A stretch of DNA of 19,385 bases, taken from assembly GCA_017578085.1 (NCBI GenBank), contig PKQR01000026.1, forward strand, positions 1 to 19,385, given 5' to 3'. Within the stretch, counting starts at the first letter, position 1, and each line of letters opens with the position of its first letter. The notes under the pieces are model-generated. The model was given only the letters and a program-made list of their open reading frames with translations, ran no database searches and was not told where the DNA came from. Below, in pieces: positions 1 to 6,013 of the stretch. Source of the DNA: Bacillota bacterium. Lineage in GTDB: Bacteria; Bacillota; Limnochordia; Limnochordales; ZCTH02-B6. Made by a program: the position numbers and the translations under genes.

Positions 1-469
1 GATCAACGCCGGTGCGCCGGATCAACTCCATGATCCCGGCGGGCGTGCAGGGCACAAGCCCCGGTGCGCCGGACCACAGGCGTCCGACGTTCAACGGATG
101 AAAGCCGTCCACGTCTTTTTCCGGAGCAACGGCATTGATAATCTCGGTTTCGTCCAAGTGGGACGGCAGGGGCAACTGCACCAGGATGCCGTGCACCTCA
201 CGGTCCCGGTTAAGCCGATCGATGAGGTCCAACAGCTCCTCCCGGGGCGTTTCCTCGGGCAGGGCGTACTCCCACGAGCGCACGCCGACTTGCGCGGCCG
301 CTTTGCGCTTGTTGCTTACGTACACCTTGGACGCCGGGTCCTCGCCCACCCGGATCACCGCCAGGCCCGGCGGGAATCCCAGCGCGGCGGTGAGATCGGC
401 CACGTCTTGGGCCACCTGCCTGCGGACCTCCGCCGCGATGGCCTTGCCGTCGATGATGGTCGCGCTCAT
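1..469 (-). CDS. folD: Bifunctional methylene-THF dehydrogenase / methenyl-THF cyclohydrolase FolD (partial, C-terminus outside window)
   Basis: FolD interconverts 5,10-methylene-THF and 10-formyl-THF in the cytoplasm, supplying one-carbon units for purines and formyl-Met. The first 156 residues are visible, about half of the usual 280-290. The catalytic signature YVSNKRKA is present with Tyr50 and Lys54, matching the E. coli numbering. It is followed by QLPLP, the PEKDVDGFHP segment and PCTPAGIMEL, all diagnostic of the family. The ATG at 469-467 has a strong AGGAGGA ribosome site, and the TAG stop of the upstream glycerate kinase lies inside that site. The two genes are therefore probably co-transcribed and translationally coupled. 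The Rossmann NADP-binding half lies beyond base 1. Identification is secure. Confidence 0.96.
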   Translation of the reverse strand, partial: MSATIIDGKAIAAEVRRQVAQDVADLTAALGFPPGLAVIRVGEDPASKVYVSNKRKAAAQVGVRSWEYALPEETPREELLDLIDRLNRDREVHGILVQLPLPSHLDETEIINAVAPEKDVDGFHPLNVGRLWSGAPGLVPCTPAGIMELIRRTGVD

Positions 470-480
470 GGGTATTCCTC

Positions 481-1647
481 CTATGCGCCAGCAGGCGATT
501 GGTGCTCGGCCAGCCGCATCCCGACCCGCACAAGGCTCGCCAGGCGCTGGCCGCATGCTTCAAGCAGCTCCTCTGCCCGGTCGATGGCCTCCGACAGCGG
601 CATCGGCCCAGGGGTGATGGCGATGCACGCATCGATTCCTTCCGCGTAAAGTTGCTCCACGTCAGGACCCAGGGAACCGGCCACGGCGATGACGGGCTTC
701 CCCCAGCGCTTGGCCAGGCGGGCCACGGCCACCGGCGCCTTGCCCCGGGCGCTCTGGCCGTCCAGCCGGCCTTCGCCGGTGATGACCAGATCCGCTTCCT
801 GCACGTAGCGTTCCAACCCTACGGCCTCCAGCACGATCCCCGCACCCGGGCGCAAGACGGCTCCGCAAAACGCCATCAGGCCGGCGCCCAATCCTCCGGC
901 CGCGCCTGCCCCGGGCTTGTCCGCCACATCGACACCCACGTCCCGCCGGATAACCTCGGCATAGTGCGCCAGGGCCCGGTCCAACTCCTCGACCATGGCC
1001 GGCGTGGCGCCCTTCTGCGGCCCAAATACGTGGCTCGCCCCTCGGGGGCCGCAGAGGGGGTTGTCCACATCGCACGCGACGACAAACTCGGTGTCCCGCA
1101 CCCGTGGGTCGAGCCCCGTCAGGTCGATGCGCGCCAGGCTCGCCAAGGCCGCGCCGCCGGGCGGCAGCTCTCGCCCGTCTTCGTCCAAAAGTCGCACACC
1201 CAAGGCCTGCGCCAGCCCCGCCCCGCCGTCGTTGGTCGCGCTGCCGCCGAGGCCAACGATGATGCGCCGGCAACCGGCGTCCAGCGCCTTGAGGATGAGC
1301 TCCCCGGTGCCGCGGGTAGTGGTGCGCCGTGGGTCGCGCCGGTCCGGTGGCACCAAGGGCAAGCCCGAAGCCGCCGCCATCTCGATGACGGCCGTCCGCC
1401 CGTCCCCGAGTATGCCAAACCGGGCTATGACCGGCTCGCCCAGCGGTCCCGTCACGACGGCGTCCTTAAATACCCCGCCGGTCGCGCGCACCAGGGCGTC
1501 AACGGTGCCTTCGCCGCCGTCGGCCACCGGCACCACGTCGACAACGGCCTCGGGCCACGCCCGCCGCCAGCCGGCCGCCAGCGCCCGGGCTACGGCTTCC
1601 GCGGGCAAGCTGCCTTTGAACGAATCGGGTGCGATCACGACGCGCAG
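481..1647 (-). CDS. Glycerate kinase (GK/GarK-GlxK family)
   Basis: The enzyme phosphorylates D-glycerate with ATP, most likely at the 2-position as in the bacterial GarK/GlxK family, feeding glycerate into lower glycolysis. Visible motifs are IAPDSFKGS at the N-terminus, VADGGEGT, the Gly-rich GLGGSATNDGGAG and ITGEGRLDGQS. The length, 385-388 residues, is normal. The conventional start is GTG at 1638, but that begins inside the conserved strand (family: M-x-V/I-V-I-A-P-D-S-F-K-G) and is about 15 nt from the only Shine-Dalgarno sequence (AGGTGAG). An in-frame CTG at 1647 gives the family-typical N-terminus (M)RVVIAPDSFKG with a 6-nt spacing, so it is used here. The stop at 481-483 touches the folD ribosome site. 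No clear promoter was found in the short gap after the upstream terminator. Confidence 0.93.
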   Translation of the reverse strand: MRVVIAPDSFKGSLPAEAVARALAAGWRRAWPEAVVDVVPVADGGEGTVDALVRATGGVFKDAVVTGPLGEPVIARFGILGDGRTAVIEMAAASGLPLVPPDRRDPRRTTTRGTGELILKALDAGCRRIIVGLGGSATNDGGAGLAQALGVRLLDEDGRELPPGGAALASLARIDLTGLDPRVRDTEFVVACDVDNPLCGPRGASHVFGPQKGATPAMVEELDRALAHYAEVIRRDVGVDVADKPGAGAAGGLGAGLMAFCGAVLRPGAGIVLEAVGLERYVQEADLVITGEGRLDGQSARGKAPVAVARLAKRWGKPVIAVAGSLGPDVEQLYAEGIDACIAITPGPMPLSEAIDRAEELLEACGQRLASLVRVGMRLAEHQSPAGA

Positions 1648-1690
1648 GGCGGGCTCACCTCAACAAGGCCACAGCCCAAAAAGTGAACTA

Positions 1691-1720
1691 AAGAAAAAAG
1701 CCCCGTTGGGCCAACGGGGC
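1691..1720 (-). terminator. Rho-independent terminator of the 49-codon gene
   Basis: A 10-nt perfect inverted repeat (GCCCCGTTGG / CCAACGGGGC, effectively about 8 pairs plus loop) spans 1700-1720. On the minus strand it is followed directly by TTTTTTCTTT. It lies 10 nt beyond the stop of the small gene at 1731. Confidence 0.88.
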
Positions 1721-1730
1721 CGCCATGCGT

Positions 1731-1880
1731 TCAGTTCTGGAATTCGACGACTTTCCCGGACTTGAAGACGACCCTGGAAATGCGGTTGCCCTTCCAGATA
1801 ATCTTGACGTCTTCTTTTCCGGTGTCGGTCATCGTCGACGTCTGTGTCACCTTAATGGCGTCCTGTGCCTGAGCTCCCAA
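1731..1880 (-). CDS. Small 49-residue protein of unknown function
   Basis: I do not recognise this protein. The proposed TTG start at 1880 has a good Shine-Dalgarno GGGGTGA six bases upstream. In-frame alternatives are GTG 1850 (39 residues) and ATG 1832 (33 residues). The product starts MGAQAQDAIKVTQTSTMTDT and ends WKGNRISRVVFKSGKVVEFQ-N. The C-terminal half alternates hydrophobic and charged residues in two or three predicted beta strands, with no membrane segment or signal peptide. Support for a real gene is the complete transcription unit around it: a consensus promoter at 1993-2020, a hairpin-rich leader of about 105 nt, and an intrinsic terminator at 1691-1720. It lies between the DedA gene and the glycerate kinase, on the same strand as both, but is transcriptionally separate. 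Without homology data the coding call is moderately strong and the function open. Confidence 0.7.
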   Translation of the reverse strand: MGAQAQDAIKVTQTSTMTDTGKEDVKIIWKGNRISRVVFKSGKVVEFQN

Positions 1881-1959
1881 GAAAGGTCACCCCGGAGCTT
1901 CGCATGCACGGCTTCTTTCGCAGGCAAGAGCCGCTTGTGCACGGTCATCCGTATGACCG
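1872..1959 (-). promoter_or_regulatory. Structured 5' leader of the small gene (three hairpins, ribosome site in a loop)
   Basis: On the minus strand the leader holds three inverted repeats. CGGTCAT/ATGACCG (1942-1959) is a 7-bp stem with a tetraloop. GCAC-GGCT-CTT/AAG-AGCC-GTGC (1906-1940) is interrupted by small bulges. AGCTCC/GGAGCT (1872-1877 with 1894-1899) has a loop that contains both the Shine-Dalgarno (1887-1893) and the TTG start (1878-1880). I cannot match it to a known riboswitch class. Translational control by access to the loop is inference. Confidence 0.5.
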
Positions 1960-1992
1960 CGGCACAACAAAAAGAACCCAACTCCTGCGCAA

Positions 1993-2020
1993 ATTATAGC
2001 AACCGACCTGTCGATGTCAA
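1993..2020 (-). promoter_or_regulatory. Sigma-70 type promoter for the small gene
   Basis: A perfect -35 TTGACA (2015-2020) and a perfect -10 TATAAT (1993-1998) are separated by 16 bp, reading leftwards. Transcription would begin near 1986. The -35 lies 7 bp beyond the DedA stop codon at 2028. Confidence 0.88.
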
Positions 2021-2027
2021 GCGGGCC

Positions 2028-2606
2028 TCAAGCGTGCGTCCGGCGCCGCCGGACCAGGAAGTAGGCCCCCGCAACGGCAAGGAAGAGCACCAGCGTCAGC
2101 AGGCCGAAGTGATCAATGATGAACTGGGCCAGCTGCTCGCCGAAGGCCATTACGACCACGGCGACCAGGTAAAACCGTGCGCCGCGGCTCAGCATCGACG
2201 CCACGAGAAAACGCCGGAAGTGCAGGTTGAACACGCCGGCAGCGATGGCAAACACCTTGTAGGGTATCGGGGTGAAGCCGGCCATGGCGATGGCCCACAT
2301 GTCGTAGCGGTGAAAAAGCTCCTCGACCCGGGCGGCAGTAGGCCCGTTGGCGTAGCGCAGCAGCAGCGGCCGGCCGCCCCGCAGGCCGAGCCAGTAACCG
2401 GCGGATGCGCCCAGGATCGAGCCGACGGTCGTGATCGTTGCATACCACAACCCCGCCTCGGGCTTGACCAGTACCATAGGAATTAGCAAGGCGTCGGGGG
2501 GAACCGGAAAAAAGATGGCTTCAATAAAGCTAATGAAGAACAGATTGGCCGGATGCAGCACGAGGACGAACTGTTCCAGCCACAACCGGAGATCCCCAAC
2601 CGTCAC
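2028..2606 (-). CDS. DedA/YqaA-type membrane protein (VTT / SNARE-associated domain)
   Basis: This integral membrane protein belongs to the DedA superfamily, whose members act in lipid flipping and envelope homeostasis in the cytoplasmic membrane. Its motifs are FIEAIFFPVPPDALLIP, GASAGYWLGLRGGRPLL, a central GFTPIPYKVFAIAAGVFNL re-entrant segment and SRGARFYLVA, with a final hydrophobic helix and the basic tail RRRRTHA. The order is typical of the YqaA branch. The start chosen is GTG 2606 (192 residues, family length), which has a GGAGGGA ribosome site 9 bases upstream. The open frame runs to 2726, but the extra N-terminus is unlike the family. Substrate and physiological role are not deducible. 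Confidence 0.87.
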   Translation of the reverse strand: MTVGDLRLWLEQFVLVLHPANLFFISFIEAIFFPVPPDALLIPMVLVKPEAGLWYATITTVGSILGASAGYWLGLRGGRPLLLRYANGPTAARVEELFHRYDMWAIAMAGFTPIPYKVFAIAAGVFNLHFRRFLVASMLSRGARFYLVAVVVMAFGEQLAQFIIDHFGLLTLVLFLAVAGAYFLVRRRRTHA

Positions 2607-2654
2607 CGGGTCACATCCCTCCGGTGGCAAGGCAGCCGCATTGATGCGCACCGC

Positions 2655-2685
2655 GCTGGACTCTACGCCGTGCTGGACTCTACGC
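2655..2685. repeat. Tandem direct repeat, 14-bp unit at 17-bp period, upstream of the DedA gene
   Basis: GCTGGACTCTACGC occurs at 2655-2668 and again at 2672-2685. It lies between the tRNA-Arg terminator and the DedA ribosome site and could be an operator or a simple duplication. Confidence 0.7.
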
Positions 2686-2726
2686 TGCGGGCCATTTCGC
2701 CAGAACTGGCAGGAACTGCAGCGCAC

Positions 2727-2758
2727 ATAAAAATCGTCCCTCCGGAATCGGAGGGACG
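2727..2758 (-). terminator. Rho-independent terminator after tRNA-Arg
   Basis: A perfect 10-bp stem CGTCCCTCCG/CGGAGGGACG with a 4-nt loop (2735-2758) is followed on the minus strand by ATTTTTATG. It sits 8 nt beyond the CCA end of tRNA-Arg. Confidence 0.92.
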
Positions 2759-2766
2759 CCTTGGAC

Positions 2767-2841
2767 TGGTGCGCCTAGGAGGATTCGAACCTCCGCACCC
2801 GGCTCCGGAGGCCGGCGCTCTGTCCACTGAGCTATAGGCGC
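2767..2841 (-). tRNA. tRNA-Arg(CCG)
   Basis: A full cloverleaf is readable: acceptor GCGCCTA/TAGGCGC, D-arm GCTC/GAGC, anticodon stem CCGGC/GCCGG with loop CTCCGGA (anticodon CCG), T-arm GGAGG-TTCGAAT-CCTCC, discriminator A and an encoded CCA. It reads CGG codons. It has its own promoter (2876-2904) and terminator (2727-2758). Confidence 0.97.
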
Positions 2842-2875
2842 ATCCGCTCCTGTGCACCTGTCCTGTGCACCATAG

Positions 2876-2904
2876 AGTATAGCAAACCGCGCCGGACGAT
2901 GCAA
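2876..2904 (-). promoter_or_regulatory. Promoter of tRNA-Arg
   Basis: -35 TTGCAT (2899-2904), 17-bp spacer and -10 TATACT (2876-2881), reading leftwards, lie about 35 bp upstream of the mature tRNA 5' end. Confidence 0.83.
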
Positions 2905-2928
2905 TACGCCTCCCGCGATCGCCGACTT

Positions 2929-3615
2929 TTACCGCCAGGCCTGCTGCTTCAGCTGGACAAACAATTCTCCTGCCGTGTCGAGCTGCGCGAAAAACACGTC
3001 CCGCGGCTGACCAATGCCGCGGCGCCGGAGCTCTCCCACCAGCCACTCCCGGTCCAGCCCGGCGGCCGCTAAGGCTTCGTCGTTGACGACGCCGTCTTTG
3101 ATGAGAGGCAGCGGCAGGCCCTCGTAGCCGGTCGCCATCCCTAAGTCCGCCGGCGTCAACGGCCGGCACTGGGACTTGCGGATGACGCTCAATGACCCAT
3201 TGGGCTCCAGGATGGCCACTTCCACGTCGGTGATGTCAGCCACATCCTTGGAGCGCAAGCTTTCCAGCAGATCGTCGATGCAAAAGCGTACCGAGCGCAG
3301 CTCTTCCTCTACCAGCCGGCCGTCGCGGATGACGATGCTCGGCCGGCCCGTCACCACGTTGCGCACGCGCTGGCTCTTAAGCGTCAACCAGGACAAGGCC
3401 AGCTCGGCCAGAACGATGGTCGCCAGCGGCGCGATGCCGTGCCAGATCGAGCTTCCCGGGTCGGCGATGGGGATCACCGCCACTTCCGCGATGAGGATGG
3501 CGACCACAAAGTCGAAGGGCGACACATGCCCCATTTCGCGCTTGCCCGTAAGCCTGACGACCATCAGCAGCGCCACGTACACGATCAGCGTACGGAGAAT
3601 GAGAACGCCGAACAC
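2929..3615 (-). CDS. DUF421 / YetF-family membrane protein
   Basis: The 228-residue protein matches the DUF421 (YetF) family. The N-terminal third is hydrophobic, with about three membrane helices (residues 1-22, about 36-52 and 60-80). It is followed by the family hallmark VRLTGKREMGHVSPFDFVV. The C-terminal half is soluble, with the typical RPSIVIRDGRL, DDLLESLR, DVADVEVAILEPNGSLSVI-like and VVNDEALAAAGLDREWL segments. Bacillus relatives have been linked to the spore or cell envelope, but the biochemical role is unclear. The GTG start at 3615 follows the stop of the acidic small protein (3622-3624) after six bases and has only a weak ribosome site, so translation is probably coupled to that gene. 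Confidence 0.88.
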   Translation of the reverse strand: MFGVLILRTLIVYVALLMVVRLTGKREMGHVSPFDFVVAILIAEVAVIPIADPGSSIWHGIAPLATIVLAELALSWLTLKSQRVRNVVTGRPSIVIRDGRLVEEELRSVRFCIDDLLESLRSKDVADITDVEVAILEPNGSLSVIRKSQCRPLTPADLGMATGYEGLPLPLIKDGVVNDEALAAAGLDREWLVGELRRRGIGQPRDVFFAQLDTAGELFVQLKQQAWR

Positions 3616-3621
3616 TGGGGG

Positions 3622-3870
3622 CTAGTCCCGCCACCGCTCCTCGTCGCCCTGGCCAGACAATTCGTCGCCATGGCCGGAGAAACCATCATCGCCGCTGTAG
3701 TACTCATCATTGTCGTACATGTCGCCGGTCAGGTAGATGTCGACGTCGTCCGGGCTGTCAACGCCTACCAGCGTCTCATCGCCGGTCAGCGACCCGGCCA
3801 TCAGCTCCGCGTCATCGGGATTGTCGATGCCCATGAGACGCCGCCGGCGGCCCAATCCGCGCGGGCGCAT
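3622..3870 (-). CDS. Small acidic repeat protein (82 residues), unknown function
   Basis: I recognise no family. The ATG at 3870 has an excellent ribosome site (GGAGGTGAGG, about 7-nt spacing). The first 11 residues carry six arginines. The remainder is strongly acidic, with 22 Asp/Glu in total. Internal repetition is visible: G-[IV]-D-[NS]-P-D-D at residues 14-20 and 36-42, and an [LY]-[ST]-G-D theme at about 28-31, 47-50, 58-61 and 72-76. There is no signal peptide or membrane segment, and it is probably disordered. It ends 6 nt before the DUF421 start, suggesting the two products work together. The repeated Asp-rich turns would suit cation binding, but they lack a canonical EF-hand, so that idea is speculative. 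Confidence 0.75.
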   Translation of the reverse strand: MRPRGLGRRRRLMGIDNPDDAELMAGSLTGDETLVGVDSPDDVDIYLTGDMYDNDEYYSGDDGFSGHGDELSGQGDEERWRD

Positions 3871-3908
3871 CGACCTCACCTCCACCTCTAGCGTGTCCCA
3901 ACAGGCGC

Positions 3909-3937
3909 TTGATCTTTCGCGGGGGCTGGCATATACT
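3909..3937 (+). promoter_or_regulatory. Promoter of the tRNA-Gly/tRNA-Thr unit
   Basis: -35 TTGATC (3909-3914), 17-bp spacer and -10 TATACT (3932-3937) sit 31 bp upstream of the mature tRNA-Gly 5' end. Confidence 0.82.
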
Positions 3938-3968
3938 AATTTGTGCTGGCGCAGGTGCCGGCTAGCTT

Positions 3969-4043
3969 GCGGATGTAGCTCAGTGGTAGAGCATCGGCTT
4001 CCCAAGCCGAGGGCCGCGGGTTCGAATCCCGTCATCCGCTCCA
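3969..4043 (+). tRNA. tRNA-Gly(CCC)
   Basis: Acceptor GCGGATG/CATCCGC, D-arm GCTC/GAGC, anticodon stem TCGGC/GCCGA with loop TTCCCAA (anticodon CCC), a T-loop TTCGAAT, discriminator T and an encoded CCA. It reads GGG codons. It is first in a two-tRNA transcript. Confidence 0.96.
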
Positions 4044-4054
4044 TTTTTCGTTGC

Positions 4055-4130
4055 GCTGGCGTAGCTCAGTCGGTAGAGCGACGCACTCGTAATGCGTAGG
4101 TCACCGGTTCGAGCCCGGTCGCCAGCTCCA
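4055..4130 (+). tRNA. tRNA-Thr(CGT)
   Basis: Acceptor GCTGGCG/CGCCAGC, anticodon stem ACGCA/TGCGT with loop CTCGTAA (anticodon CGT), T-arm ACCGG-TTCGAGC-CCGGT and an encoded CCA. It reads ACG codons. It starts 11 nt after tRNA-Gly and is followed at once by an intrinsic terminator. Confidence 0.97.
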
Positions 4131-4135
4131 AAATG

Positions 4136-4169
4136 GCCCGTCGCAACATGAGTTGCGGCGGGCTTTTTT
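4136..4169 (+). terminator. Rho-independent terminator of the tRNA-Gly/Thr unit
   Basis: Stem GCCCGTCGCAAC/GTTGCGGCGGGC (12 pairs including one G-U, 4-nt loop), followed by TTTTTTA. Confidence 0.93.
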
Positions 4170-4248
4170 ATTGCCCGGCGTACGATTTCCCGGGCGGCGC
4201 GCGGGCGCCGCACGGGCCGCCCACGGCACCGCGAGCGGCAGACCATGG

Positions 4249-4254
4249 TATAAT
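4249..4254 (+). promoter_or_regulatory. Extended -10 promoter for the thiolase gene
   Basis: A consensus TATAAT preceded by TGG forms an extended -10 element; no convincing -35 is seen. About 30 nt downstream, GTCAA (4284-4288) and TTGAC (4297-4301) form a short inverted repeat that might be an operator. Confidence 0.6.
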
Positions 4255-4359
4255 TGGTTGGTATTGCTCTCGCAAAGGGCCCTGTCAACCTGAACATTGA
4301 CGGCTGACCGTAATCGCCCGCAGGGGGGCATCACCCCGCTCAAAGGAGGCACGACAGCC

Positions 4360-5547
4360 ATGCCGTCGACGGTCATCCTCGCTGGAGCGCGCACGCCTTT
4401 CGGCGTCTTCGGCGGTTCCCTCAAGGACGTGCCGGCCACCCAGTTGGGTGCCGCGGCCATCCGCGCCGCCCTCGCGCGAGCGGACGTGCCCGGCGAGCAG
4501 GTCGACAACGTCATCATGGGCATGGTGGTGCAGGCCGGCGCCGGCCAAATCCCATCCCGGCAGGCCAGTATCGGAGCGGGGCTGCCGGTCACCGTCACCT
4601 CCGAAACCATCAACAAGGTTTGCGCCTCAGGCATGCGGGCCATAAACTTGGGCGACGTGCTCATTCGCGCCGGCGAGGCGGACATCGTGGTGGCAGGCGG
4701 CATGGAAAACATGAGCCGCGGGCCCTACCTCCTGCCGGGCGCCCGCTTTGGGCACCGCCTCGGCCACGGTCAGGTGCTGGACGCGACCGTCTATGACGGC
4801 TTGTGGTGTGCGTTCCACGACGTCCACATGGGCCACCACGGCGAACGCATGGCCCGGGAGTTCGGCGTAAGCCGCGAGGAACAGGACGCCTGGGCCTACC
4901 GCAGCCACATGCGCGCCATTGCCGCCATCGACAGCGGCCGGATGGCCCTGGAGACGACCCCCGTCGCGGTGCCCGACGGCCGGGGCGGCGTGCGGCTGTT
5001 CGACACCGACGAGGCCCCCCGGCGGGACACGAGCCCGGAGAAGCTGGCCCGGCTCCGCCCGGCCTTCACCCCCGACGGCTGCATCACCGCCGGCAACGCC
5101 CCCGGCATCAACGACGGCGCTGCGGCCCTCGTCCTCATGTCCGAGGAGCGGGCCCGGGCGGAGGGGCGCCGGCCGCTGGCCCGCATCCGCTCCTTTGCCA
5201 CCGTGTCGGCGGAGCCCCCTTACCTGGCCACAGTGCCCCACCTGGCCGCGGAGAAGGCGCTGGCCAAGGCGGGCCTGCGGCGCGAGGACATCGGCCTGGT
5301 GGAAATCAACGAGGCGTTTGCCGTCGTCACCCTCGTGAGCATGCGCCTGGGCCAATGGGATCCCGAGATCGTCAACGTCAACGGCGGTGCCATCGCGCTC
5401 GGGCATCCCATCGGCGCCAGCGGGGCGCGCATCGTGCTGACGCTGGCCCTGGAGATGCAGCGGCGAGGCGTGCAGTTTGGCCTGGCCAGCATCTGCAGCG
5501 GCGGCGGCCAGGGCGAAGCCATCGTGCTGGAACTGGTCGAGGAGTGA
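4360..5547 (+). CDS. Acetyl-CoA C-acetyltransferase (thiolase II)
   Basis: A biosynthetic-type thiolase that condenses two acetyl-CoA to acetoacetyl-CoA, or runs in reverse in fatty-acid breakdown, in the cytoplasm. The 395-residue length is standard. The nucleophile Cys88 sits in the KVCASGM motif, the active-site His349 in ALGHPIGASG and the base Cys379 in ICSGGGQGEA; NEAFA is also present. The family opening TVILAGARTPFG is intact. The ATG at 4360 has AAAGGAGG 10 bases upstream; the open frame extends to 4297 without support. Chain-length specificity and the physiological direction cannot be told, because no beta-oxidation or PHB partners are adjacent. A small domain protein follows after 62 nt and may share the transcript. 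Confidence 0.95.
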   Translation: MPSTVILAGARTPFGVFGGSLKDVPATQLGAAAIRAALARADVPGEQVDNVIMGMVVQAGAGQIPSRQASIGAGLPVTVTSETINKVCASGMRAINLGDVLIRAGEADIVVAGGMENMSRGPYLLPGARFGHRLGHGQVLDATVYDGLWCAFHDVHMGHHGERMAREFGVSREEQDAWAYRSHMRAIAAIDSGRMALETTPVAVPDGRGGVRLFDTDEAPRRDTSPEKLARLRPAFTPDGCITAGNAPGINDGAAALVLMSEERARAEGRRPLARIRSFATVSAEPPYLATVPHLAAEKALAKAGLRREDIGLVEINEAFAVVTLVSMRLGQWDPEIVNVNGGAIALGHPIGASGARIVLTLALEMQRRGVQFGLASICSGGGQGEAIVLELVEE

Positions 5548-5609
5548 CTGGCGGCGCGCAAATCGCAAACCTCACGCAACCAACCCAGCACAAGGAGGCC
5601 GCACAGCCG

Positions 5610-5888
5610 GTGAATCGACCCGAACCGCCAGGACGCATCCACGGCCATGTCACCACCGCTGACGGCCGCCCGATCGCGGGCGCCTCGGTGCGCATTGTGG
5701 ACGACGGCATCGTCGTGGACCTGCAGACCACCAACGAACATGGGGAGTTCACTTCCCGGCTGCTCTTTGCCGGGCGCTACCGCATCGAGGTGGTCGCGGA
5801 CGGCATCGCCGCAGTCGTGGACGGGGTCGAGGTCAAGCTCGGGCGCACCACGCCGGTGACGGTTTCCGTGGGTGGAACGCGCCCGTGA
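5610..5888 (+). CDS. Small carboxypeptidase-regulatory-like (beta-sandwich) domain protein
   Basis: The 92-residue protein has the pattern of the CarboxypepD_reg/transthyretin-like fold: GRIHGHVTTADGRPIAGASV, a TTNEHGEF turn, then FAGRYRIEVVADG and a terminal strand with TTPVTVSV. Usually this fold is an appendage of secreted or outer-membrane proteins; here it stands alone with no signal peptide or other domain. The start is GTG 5610 with AAGGAGG 11 bases upstream. An alternative GTG at 5544 overlaps the thiolase stop and would add 22 residues. The stop codon lies inside a 9-bp hairpin. Function is unknown; association with the thiolase is positional only. Confidence 0.75.
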   Translation: MNRPEPPGRIHGHVTTADGRPIAGASVRIVDDGIVVDLQTTNEHGEFTSRLLFAGRYRIEVVADGIAAVVDGVEVKLGRTTPVTVSVGGTRP

Positions 5889-5899
5889 AACACGGGCGC
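5879..5899 (+). terminator. Hairpin at the 3' end of the thiolase unit (no U tract)
   Basis: Perfect inverted repeat GCGCCCGTG-AAA-CACGGGCGC, with the upstream stop codon TGA inside it. No T run follows, so it may stabilise the mRNA end or terminate weakly. Confidence 0.5.
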
Positions 5900-5945
5900 C
5901 CGCCTGCTGCTGGATACGTACCTGGCAAGTCAATAGAGAAAACCC

Positions 5946-5975
5946 TGGTCAACCATGTGAAATCCGAGGTATTCT
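5946..5975 (+). promoter_or_regulatory. Possible promoter for the PAS-GGDEF-EAL gene
   Basis: TGGTCA (5946-5951), 18-bp spacer and TATTCT (5970-5975) in a locally AT-rich stretch upstream of the gene. The -35 match is weak. Confidence 0.35.
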
Positions 5976-6013
5976 AAAATCGGGGGTCGAGGTTTCTATA
6001 AAGGGAGATCCGG

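Noticed and set aside
499..1765. Long plus-strand ORFs opposite glycerate kinase (and similar ones opposite folD, thiolase, purA and tatD)
   Set aside because: Mirror frames of high-GC genes, rich in Arg, His, Pro and Gly, with no motifs.
1847..1948. A 33-codon minus-strand ORF starting with ATG inside the leader of the small gene
   Set aside because: No ribosome site, it overlaps the better supported frame and runs through the hairpins; not listed as a gene.
1872..1986. Leader compared with c-di-GMP-I, SAM, glycine and ydaO riboswitches
   Set aside because: None of the conserved cores I know is present; described only as a structured leader.
3622..4044. The longer 140-residue form of the acidic protein
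   Set aside because: The extension is antisense to tRNA-Gly and its promoter; the ATG at 3870 has a strong ribosome site.
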